64,000 nt of DNA from Spisula solida (taxonomy: Eukaryota; Mollusca; Bivalvia; Venerida; Mactridae), in NCBI GenBank assembly GCA_947247005.1, contig OX365947.1, positions 35,916,760 to 35,980,759 of the forward strand, given 5' to 3'. The position numbers and the translations under genes were made by a program. Within the stretch, counting starts at the first letter, position 1. Each line of letters opens with the position of its first letter. Of this stretch, positions 49,101 to 61,100 are shown piece after piece. The notes beneath the pieces are model-generated. The model had not been told where the DNA came from and made no database searches. It saw nothing but the letters and a program-made list of their open reading frames with translations.

Positions 49101-52100
49101 TGTCTATAATAGCATTGACACTATCTTTCACTGGATTTTCTTCTTTTAGTATTTCAACAGCTTGTTATATTTATTTCAACTTTAAAAATATTAAGGGATA
49201 TCAATGTATATTTCAGTTCTTTATGTAGTATAATATCATTAGATAAACAAGTGAAATTGAACTGAGTTTTGGGATCAACAATTACAGTAATTTTTTGCTT
49301 CATTGGGAAAGATACAGGTACTGGAAAAATTTGTGAAAATTTGCTTTTTTAAATAAATTGGAAATTGGTATTTTTAGGTAGTTTAATGAGATTTTGTTAT
49401 ATTTTCTATCACAGGTTTTAGGACAAACTCAAGATCATCGTCATAGATTACTAGTAGCTGCTGCCAAAAACATCAAAGTTTGGTTCATCAAAGTGAGGAA
49501 GATCAAAGCTATATATCATACATTAAACATGTTCAATCTGGATGTTACACAGAAATGTCTGATTGCTGAATGTTGGTGTCCTGTAGCAGATCTAGATAGG
49601 ATACAGCAAGCTTTACATAGAGGAAATGTAAGTAGGGAATAACCAGAGTATGACTGTAATCTTGATAACACATAATGCTAAAAAAATATACTATAAAGTC
49701 ACTTATTTTCGTGGGCAATGACTTTTTGTCTTTTTTTATAAAAATGTAGATTTATGGGATTGTAAATTCATGGTTTTACAAAACATTGGAATGTAAACTG
49801 TTGTTCCATACTACTTATTTGGAAGGTCGATTATTCATGGGGATTGGACTTTTGGTAAAGTTCAACCACGAAATCAACAAAAATTTGTGCTTTCATGAAA
49901 AATAATTATTTTACAGTTGTTGCTAGGGAACACAATCCTTTCATATGGCAAATGGGCAATACACAGTTTCTGATCAGTAATAACTCTTGAAAGGGATCAA
50001 TTCAATTGACATTTAGCCAGTTTTCAATCAATTTACTTCAAATCAATTTCAACAGTAAATTACAATCACATAGTCAAATTGGTTATCTTGAAAGCCTTTG
50101 CCAAACACCTTTACCAAATAATAATGTGCAGCGATCTGTTCTCTGGCATAATGTCAAAAGTATTGGACACATATGCATAGGTGACTACATTTAAAAAATC
50201 GTTCATTATGTTTATTAGGAGAGAAGTGGTAGTTCCGTACCATCCATATTAAACAGAATGTCGACTCGCCAGGAGCCACCTACATACAACCGTTTGAACA
50301 AGTTCACATCAGTATTTCAACATATAGTTGACGCATATGGAGTAGCAAGTTATAGAGAGGTCAACCCAGGTTAGTACTTGTATATCATACTTGCTAGTTA
50401 TAGAGAATTCAACCCAGGTTAGTACTTGTATATCATACTTGCTAGTTATAGAGAGGTCAACCCAGGTTAGTACTTGTATATCATACTTGCTAGTTATAGA
50501 GAGGTCAACCCAGGTTAGTACTTGTATATCATACTTGCTAGTTATAGAGAGGTCAACCCAGGTTAGTACTTGTATATCATACTTGCTAGTTATAGAGAGG
50601 TCAACCCAGGTTAGTACTTGTACATCATACTTGCTAGTTATAGAGAGGTCGACCCAGGTTAGTACTTGTACATCATACTTATTCTATGAATTTCTATCAA
50701 ATGTGAAAGTGAACTTAAATTACCTTGTTTTGTAAAAGCTTGATAATGCCTACTGTATTACAGTCAAAACTGTGTTAATGGCCACATTCCTTAAACTACT
50801 ATAATCATTAAATTTAAGATTAAGGTAATTAAACTAGCACTGGATTTAAGAAGTCACACTTGGTGTTTCTCATGATGGGCTGTTTATGTAAGTAATTAAT
50901 GAGCATTAGCTGACTTCATTTTCACCCTTAGAATTGTTTATCATTTGAAGCTGAACTTCTATTGAAATAGAGTCTAACACTCGCAATTATTTATTAGTCC
51001 CCAGAGGGGACTATAGGTTTGCCCTCTGTCAGTCAGTCCGTACGCACCCACTTGTAGTTGTGGGGTGTGGAAAAATAGGCTATATTAAGATTCTATTCAT
51101 TCCGTTGCTTACGGGGTGCAAATGTTGCTTATGGGGTTTTATAAACAAAAGGATGAACAAAAGAAAACCCCACAACGTCAAGTCAGTGAGAACGTCCGTC
51201 CGTCATTCTGTCAAAAAATCTGGATCCTGACATATTTCAAACAGTTTCCAAGCTAGGTTTATGAAACTTGGTATGTAGATAGGGGGCAATAAGGGGATAA
51301 TGCACATCAAAACATATTTTGATTCCGACCAAAATTTTGGTTGCTATGGCAACAGAAACATTGAAAATGGCTTAATATGGGTATGGGACTTCTGTATTGC
51401 TTGCAATTCTTAACTACTGGTTATTATAACCTATACTATTTCAGATAGCATTAGACATTATACATTGCAATCAGCCAGGGGTCCTGTAATTCTGGAATAA
51501 TTCCAGAAATATGGATGTGAAAATATTTAAAGTATTAACCAAGTTATGGTCATTTGAAGTTCCACATGTTGAAAGCTAGCTTAGGTGAAGGAATGTGTGC
51601 TAATGGCATCTGGAAGAGACTTTCATATTATATTCAGGATTGGGAATAATGCCTCAGTAGGACCCCTGAATCAGCTGAAGGAGTGACACATGATGTAATT
51701 ACTGAGTGGCTGATATGATTACTATATTTCAGCACCATGGACTATTATATCGTTCCCGTTCCTGTTTGCTGTTATGTTTGGTGATATGGGACATGGTACA
51801 GTGATGTTACTGTTTGCATTGTTCCTTATACTGAGAGAGAAACAGCTGGAAGCCAAGATTGCTGATAGTGAGGTAAGCTTACTGTATATTATTCTAGTCC
51901 AGCCTGGTATACATGGAGTCATTGATTTCACTGACTACTCAATGATTTACCACAGGCTACATTTCTCAATCTGAAACAGTTTTAACAAGTTCAATTTTTA
52001 AAATGATTAGAAATAAATGGTTGAATGACATGTAACAAACAAACCACACTTTACACATCAAAGTATTATGGTATACATTGATATGAGTGAATTGTATAAA

Positions 52101-55100
52101 TAGTTATGTTAAATGTGTCTGTTTAATGATAGTAGTACATATGGCACCAATAGAATCTCTTCGGAAATTTTTGTCTCTATATTTTCTGAAATCTTATGGT
52201 TAGTTAAGTATTTTCCTGTAGTCCACACTTCAAGGGGGAAACATCACAAAATATAAAAAAACATGCAAGCCATATATTTGGGATCAGTTAATGACAATGT
52301 CATTTATTAGTAATGTATGTGTGAATGATTAGATCAGTGCAGTCTTATATTTCTTATTTCAGATATTCGGCATGTTTTTTGGTGGAAGATACATCATTAT
52401 GTTGATGGGATTATTCTCTATATACACTGGTCTTATATACAATGATATTTTCTCCAAATCTCTCAACATCTTTGGTTCTGGTTGGACCCCTGATCCAGGG
52501 TAAGTATCCATATCTTATTACCTTCACTGATTCCTGTAGATGATCATCATTATATTACAAGCTTCTTGCGTGGGATATATCATTTTCCGCAAGAAAATTG
52601 CGTCATACTGATCATTTAGATTAGTGTTTAAAGTTCACCTCATATATTATATTTGTAAAATTCTCCACTCAAGAAAAGATGGACTCTAGATAATATTAAC
52701 CTGATCCGGACCTTAATGCATGAATATATTACATGTACACATAATTTAGATTCTTTCGTTGATATAAATTTCCGCTTAAGATTTGTGTTTGTATTACACA
52801 TTGAGTGTGTTCATGATTATCACCGCTTATGAAAACATATAACCGAGGTTACAAATAAAGACAAGAAATCAGCTGTGATATTATGGTAATAGAAGCTTGA
52901 AGATCATGTTAAATTCTCCGTACTATAATAGAATGTAAGAGGACCAGGTTAGTTTCTTCGAATATGAACCAGATATGTTAACTAAATGCTCTCATAATAT
53001 GTCTGATTTTTATTTCAGGTTGTACGATTACTACAAGATGGACAAATTTACTTATAAAATCAATCCAAATGCTACCTGCTATTCTAATGGACCATATCCT
53101 ATTGGTTTGGATCCAGTAAGTCAATAGTCTATTAACTGGTTTTCCTATAGTAAAATTTAAGTTGATTGGAAAATCAACAGGTGGGGCTGGCCTTTCAAAC
53201 TTCTTGGTTTGGTGTTACCAGATTCAGATTTGATTTCGGTTAGTTGTGTGAGAGTGAGTTTTCTTTGCATTATAACTCTCATAGTATTGTTTGATGGGAC
53301 AAAGAGACTCATGAAATGCTTAAAAGAATTGAGTGGCTAGTGTTGTCGTTAGTAGGGTAATGCCAAGCAAAGATTCTTTTAAGGTCTATAATCTGGATGT
53401 GAAGCTGTTTTCATGTTGCATTTAAGTCCAAACTATTATAGCTATGGTCATGGGACTGTGTTAGAAAAAGAAATTTATCAGTATGTGGGGGTTAGTGTTG
53501 ATTTTGGAGTTTCCATGTTTCTTGTTTTAAATTCTAAATGTCAGTGTTTCTTGGCTAAATATAATGCCATAACAACCAGGCCTAGACACTAACTATTTTG
53601 GCCACTGGTCCGACAGGGCAAAAGCGCCCAATTTGTAAATAGGACAATTACTGGTCCTCCAGTATTTTGACTGGTCCTTCTGGATTTTCACTGGTGACCA
53701 GCAGACCAGTGTTAGTGTCGAGCCCTGACAACCACTTACAAAACAAGTTTAAGTATTCTTGAACTTTGTATTACCTATTTAAGCACATATTTCTAGTTTC
53801 TATTATTATCCTGGTCACGACACCACTATAATTATGGAGGAAATGAATGTTTCTTAAAGAATTGGAATCTTTTTACTGCTCTATTTAGCCTTGATGACAA
53901 TAATGGTGTATTCTGTTGTTTTCCTGTTCTGCAGGAATTAGTAATTACATGTGTGATAACATTAAGACTATGTTTATTTTCTAGGTATGGCAGGTGTCGT
54001 TGAACAAAATTACTATCACCAATTCCCTGAAGATGAAGATATCTGTCATCTTTGGTGTAACACATATGATATTTGGATTATGTTTGAGTTTGTTAAATCA
54101 CAGGTATGTAAAATAGTAGCTGAGTTTTTGTTGGTTCATCTGTTAGCTTTATTTTCACAGAAAACTGGTGGGAGATAATGTAGTGTTTGAGTTGTATATA
54201 ACAGCCCTTGAAAAATGTTTTTCTTATTAATCTGGAAAAACTTGAAGGTTTCTGTTAATTCTACATAAGTCACTAAGATTTGTGTAAATGCATTTTTCCT
54301 GAACTGACTATTACTTTGCATAGCTTAGGCCACGGCTCCAGGACAGGAATGAGGTGTTGAGAGTGATTCATCTTTACTATAAGTTGTAGCACTTATTTCG
54401 CTGTCAACCTTAGAAACATACTAGTTGTATAAACTAATCTAACTCATTATGAAATTAAATGTTTTAATGAAATTTACCAAAAAAGTATGTCACTCAACTT
54501 AATGAAAGTTGGATAGTTTGGCTCCTGATACATTATTTTGCAAATACTGTGTATACTTTCTATATCTATATACAGATACTACAAGAAGCGTTTAAACATA
54601 TACTGTGAGTTTATACCACAGATGATATTTATGTGTTCCATGTTTGGATACCTTATATTACTGGTAATCGTGAAATGGCTGAAGTTCACAGAGAAAGATT
54701 CTAGGAAGGCTCCAAATCTCCTCATTGGTGAGTAATATAACTCTTTGTACTGTCTAGTGGTTTAGTTTCATGCTGCACAAGTCTTGCGAATTTACCAGTG
54801 GTTACAAATACACAAAAGAATAAATTAAATGTAATTCTTACAGATGTTTGAGAAACTGTTTGCAGAGGCTGTTTACTATAAAAGTAGCCAAGTTAGCAAC
54901 ATGGAAATAATGGCAAATTTCATAAATTTACAAAATTTGCTAACTTTTCCTCTAGCATAAATTTTGGCCTACAAAGAGCTCTACATAGAGACAAAAAGTT
55001 GCTAATATTTCTGTATACTAAATGTCTCACAGAAATATTCATTTCTACTGTAACTCTATTAGTGAGTGTAGTGTTCAACGGTTATTTATTTTATCTTACA

Positions 55101-58100
55101 GGATTGATCAACATGTTCTTATTTAACTATGAGAAACAGGAAGATCTGTGGTACTCAGGACAGGTATCATATATATATCAGTTGTTAAGTGTATATGAAG
55201 CATGTTCATTAGTCCCCTACCGGTTTTTGACACATAACTCAAAACAGTTTCCAAGCTAGGTTTATGAAACTTGGTATGTGGATAGGGGGGAATAAGGGGA
55301 TAATGCACATCCAAAAATATTTTGATTCTGACCAAAATTGTGGTTGCTATGGCAACAGAAACATTGAAAATGGCTTAAAATCGGTAGGGGACTTCTGTAT
55401 TGCTTGTAATTTTTAATGACTTGTTTACATAGGGCTTTAAGTTACATGGAAGGTAACTCTAGAAGTCTATAGCTTGGTAGTCTAATCTCTGTCCACATGG
55501 TGAGATGTAAGTAAAACATGGTACATGTATTAGTATCCACAGCATGTCTAACATCTACAAGATAGAAACAGAAAGTCAGTTAGCTTGTAAAGTTAATCAA
55601 TCAATTACAGAGTTCAGTGATTAAATATTCACCATGAATACTCTCTGCAACTGTGACACTGCTTTGTGGACCCCAATCAAGATTGCACTAATCATTACCT
55701 CTTTGGTCAAAATCAAATCACTAGGACTTCTTTCGGATACAATGTTGATTATGCCCCCAATCTTCGATGAGGGGTATATTGCTTTGCACGTGTCGATCTG
55801 TTGGTCTGTCGGTGGTAGACCATATGTTTTTCATTTAATAATTCAAGAACGCTTTGCCCTAAGATCTTCAAACTTTACATAGAGGTTGGTCATCAACAGT
55901 ACATGACCCCTGTTTATTTTGAGGTCAGTAGGTCAAGGTCTTTGTGACCTTTACCATTTCTGACTATTTGACAGTCATGGGGGCATACATGTTTTACCAA
56001 CACCTCTTGTTAGATTTAACAAAAACATTGGCAGGAAGTTGGACTGTAATTTGTCGACATTGTTTGTGCCTTATGTATTTACTAGTACTTAATTATGAAA
56101 CTTTCTTGAATGTTTTAAGTAAGTTAAGTTGTATGTTGTATGCGGTTTATGGATCTTGTTGAAAACATGGCATTTTGTGAAATTTCTTGTTTACATACTG
56201 TCAATGTTATTGTTACTACAGCAAGGGTTCCAGATATTCCTAGTGTTGGTTGCTGTGTGTTGTGTACCTTGGATGCTGTGTGTGAAGCCATACATACTGT
56301 GGAAACAGAATCAATCAGGACAGGTAAATATACATGACATACATTACTGTTCCTGTTGTCAGAATGTTATCTTGGTGTGTTTTATATTGCAATATTTTTT
56401 TATCGATCAATATTGTAACAATATCAGGGGTGTAGTTATATGCACAAGCCTTGTAGAGATGGTTATCTAAATGTAAACATAGTGGGTGTGTGAAATTTTC
56501 AGGTTTTGAATGAAAACGATGCAGTTTCGTGCTAAGAAATCTGCACCTGGGGCTATAATATACAACACGCGCAGCTTTTGACTTTAATGTCATTTTTAAC
56601 CCTTTTCACGTTTTTACTTTTCAAATTGATGTTACGCATGTGCGTACGTGCATATCGCTGGCTACGCCCCTGAATTTTTCAGTGCATTCATATTGTAAAG
56701 AATTTCTTTTTAAAAATAATCCTACTATTTAGCTTGACTATTTGAAGAATCGTTATGCGTTTCAAATATTACCTATTGATCTGCAGTTTTTTAGCTTGAT
56801 GTTGTCGTGTCTTTTTCATGATGTTATAACTAATGCACAGATGAAAAAATTGTCTCTTTTCTCAAATTCAGAAATCGATATTTAGAATTAAATTCTTGTT
56901 TTATTTTGTTAAATGTAAATACATTTAACACATTTAACCAAGTTGTATTACGTAAATGTTGGGGTGACGATGAAACTAGTCAAAGTTGTTACTAACAATA
57001 ACTGGTTCATGTTTACTCCCCCGAAAACAGCTTTTTTGAATGCTCAATATTTCCCCATTATATTTTTGTTCAGGAAGTTTGAAGTTTGAACTTTAGCATG
57101 AAAAAGCATGGCAGTTTTTTCTCTGTGTCGTTAATGAGGCCAGAAAAACGTAATACCTAGAGTTTCATCCACTTTTGAACTTTTGGTACTGTTGCATATT
57201 TGTCTTTAAAACAACAGATACATTGTTAAAAATGAACCGAAGAAATGGACATATGTATCAAATAAGTCCTTCCCTCTCCTGTTCTTATGAAAAGTTGGGT
57301 GGTAAAATCTAATATTACATTCAACATGGCCTAATCTGGTCTCCATTTACAAAAATGACAGAAAATGCAATGTTGAGTGAAGGAAAGTGCATAATGCACA
57401 CAATATCAAGAGCAGTTTGTTACAAGCTAAGCTTCTCATTGTAACGGCAGCATTATTTTGACTGGAAAATCTGGTTTGCATATCTTTGATTTGATATAAC
57501 TGATACCTTAATGATGATATAAGATGGAAACCAGTGGTTTTATAAGGCTTCTCAAAAATTGCCAGACTGTCTGACATGTAAGTAAAAAATGTTTTTGGGT
57601 ATTCAATCATATTTAGTAATTAGTTACATTTCTATATTTCCTCTGATCAAACTTCAAAAATTTTAAAACATTTTTCTGTGGCTTTTTCCCCGAGTCTCTG
57701 ACTGATGTTGGACAAGTGAAGTTAACAATCCACCATGTATCAACAACCAGTAATAGAGTAAATGTCAAACAAAACACAATATGTTTCTCTGATGGAAATG
57801 TCAGATTATCTGCGCAAGAATAAAGAGAAGTCTATAAATGTGCATTGTGATGTTAATGTTTTATTATTCCCCACATAGCCGTCTCATACATACCAGTTAG
57901 TTAATGGTAATTCATATCAAGATGACGACGCCCCTGAGGTGGTACACCATGTCGATTCTGAAAACCCAAACGATCGAGATGATGACGTTGTTGAAAAGGT
58001 GAAGTTACTCGCGATTCAGATTACAGACTTTCTGGTGCATTGGTGCATTGATAGCCACTTGGAGATTCAAACTACTTTTTTGACTTCTGAATGTGACAAT

Positions 58101-61100
58101 AGATGTTGAAATTGAGTCAGTTGCTGCAGGTCCACAGCATTTCTGGCTGTAGTAACTGTTAGTATTTAGACTTACTGAGATCAACTATCAAGATGAATAG
58201 GGTACTATTACAGGGGTTTCATTTGACTCTGGAGTAGGGGTTTTGACCCTTGAAATTTCCAAAAAGCCACATTTTGACAATCAAGATTTAGGTTTGCGGG
58301 GTCATTTTCTGTTAAAATCATGGGCATTTTGTCTATAAAATGGTAAAATTTAGTCAAAAGTATCAAAACGACTCTTCAGATTCAGAAGCGAGTGGAACCC
58401 CTGCTATTAGTTGTTGGATTACAGAACAAATTCAGCTGTCAGAAAAATATTTTGAATTTCCATAGCTTATTTACAAATATTTGCATGGCATTAGTATGCA
58501 TCCTTGTTGGGCAGTGGAGATTTAGGTAAATGTTTGGTTTGGGTTCCTGTACTCAAGATTGTTTGTAGCTTGATTGGTTTAAGATGACATAGATTTGGTG
58601 TGGTTGACGTATTTTCCATTTCGATGTTTTCACAAATTTGTACGAATGATGTATAATAATGCCATGCAAATAGACATGCTTATATAACTACCATTGATCC
58701 AGAGAATAATGCTAGATTCTTACCCACAATCCATCCTCATATACATTATAATCAGTTTTTCCAAATTTTCAAATTTTCCAAACTGGTATATAAAACGTCA
58801 ATATATATACTAAACAGATGTATGTAGAATCTGCCATTTATGCTCCTTTATTTAAATGCTTATTACTTTCTGAGGTTTATACTCTCCTTTTGGATTGAAT
58901 TCTGAAGTTGATGTGTTTGAATCTAGCAATGTGTTCATGGATTTGATCGGCTGATATTTGAATATATCAAGGGAGATAACTCTGATTGACCTCTCTTGTT
59001 GCTTGTCACAGCTGTCTGTCAACAGTGGAGACCTGGTAAACTCTGGTCAGGATGGCTTACAGAGAGGGGACGGCGATAATGAAACACAAGTTACCCCTAC
59101 AAAACCGGAGGTAGTGAAAATATGTTGTGAAAAAATGAGCACATTTTGAGTTTTTCTGTTAGATTAGATTTTTAGCTCTCTTGAGCACAAAGTGCTAAAT
59201 GTGAGCTATTGTGATCACTTGATGTCCGTTGTTGTGCTTCATTGTCAACACTTTTCACTGTTAACCCTTAAGAGGTTACAGTTGACTTGAACATTTTGAA
59301 GCTTTGTCTAAGTGTTGGTCTGTGTAAACTCTAGGCGCAGTTCAATACTGGGTTATCTGGGCTAAAAACTAGGCCACTAGTATAAATCAAAGTAAAACCT
59401 GTTAACAGTGTGGAGGTCACATATTGGCCAAATTATTATCAAATATGGCCTAACTATTGGTCACTTTAGTATCTAGTTCATGTTTGATCATGATGCATTG
59501 TGGGTAGGAAACTAGATCTCACCATAACAGTCCAGGTGACTGTTAACAAATTAGTAGTTTACTCAGCTGTGTGATTTAGGCCACATGGCTTTCTTGTTCA
59601 GCTTTTGTGATCACCCTGTCTTCATTGACATCAACAATTTATTTAAATGAATGTCTTGAAGCAGTTGTGTTGGTTCCTGGAACATGTGACTGCCAGTAGG
59701 TAGAGTGCACAGTCTAATGTGAGCGGTATAAATATAGCCATCATGGCACTCTTAACACATTTATTTTTTGTCCTTCAAACATTTTGTAAGTAGTACAATG
59801 TTTACTTTAATTTAATACCTCTGTTATGAACAAGATTTTGTAAAGCATTATTTACAATATAATTTCGTAGTTAAATTCTTGGATTGACAACATGGCATGA
59901 CTATCAAATTCTTAATTGGCACTTATTATAGAATTTGGAATCACATTTCATTTGAAAGTGTAGTATTTTGTTTGATTTGGTTGTTATCGTAGATGTTAGT
60001 TCCTCAATTTTCAGGTAATTTTTACCTCAAGTTACAGTTCTTACCTCAATTTTCAGTTAACTCTAATCTTAATATTTAATTGCTCACAATTTTTCAATTA
60101 AATAGCAATCTTACTTCGATTTCAAAATTCTTTATTTATTTCCCATAAAGTTGATCCCAAAGAGCAAAACAATGTCTTTATGATAGGTTTACTCATTTTA
60201 TGAAATGTTAAATATACCATATAAGCATAAATATAATCAGTATAACAACTGTACTCTGATGGCAATGTTTCTTATTCCCTCCAACTTGTGTATGTGGTGT
60301 TGGCATGTAGTCTTTGGTTTGAATGAGGTTTTCATAATAGAACAAAATAAAATATATATATAAGATGAATTTCGGTTGGAGTTGATGGGGTTTGGTCAAA
60401 TGTGATTGTAATAGTTTTCTAATAAAAATCGAATTCTAGCTGAATATAGGCAAATTCGTTGCGCCAGGTGCACTACTTTATATGCTGATAATCCACCTTC
60501 ATTATATTAAGCCTAGTGGTAGTGCCTCAACCTTGAGTGCGATCCAGGGCCACGACATACCAGTCGTAAAAATGTTACTTCATATATATGTATATCCTCT
60601 TCGCTGGATGCTCAGCATAGTTAGTTCACGGTAACTGTTCGTTGCCCAGTATCGGGATAATCATTAAAGTAACAGGATAGTTTCTTTCGACTGAAATACT
60701 GTTGACCAGTGGTATAAATGTAAATCTGTATTTGCTGTTACCTATATTTAGCTAGTTTTGCCTTTGTTTTCATGGTAGACACTCTATGTTTGTGTTTCTA
60801 GTTAATAATTGGTTCAAACATAACAAACTCCAGTCTTCATTCAACGTTTCAACTTTATTATCCCCGGCCGATGAAATCGGTAGGGGGGTATTGAAATATG
60901 GCGTCTGGCCGTTCCCCCTCAGCCATTTCTCTGTAACTACCTGGTTTTTTTTTCTGATCTGTAAATAACTGTGGTTGCCATGGCAACCGATTGGGAAAAA
61001 AAATCATAGAAAATCAACCACTGGCCAGATTTCAAAATAATTTCACCTCTTGATTTATTGACAATTGTTGTCTGATGGAAGCTTAATTCCTAACTGTGCA

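Noticed and set aside
50391..50735. 114-codon repetitive open frame
   Set aside because: It is a by-product of the 48-bp intronic minisatellite, in a frame different from exon 10.
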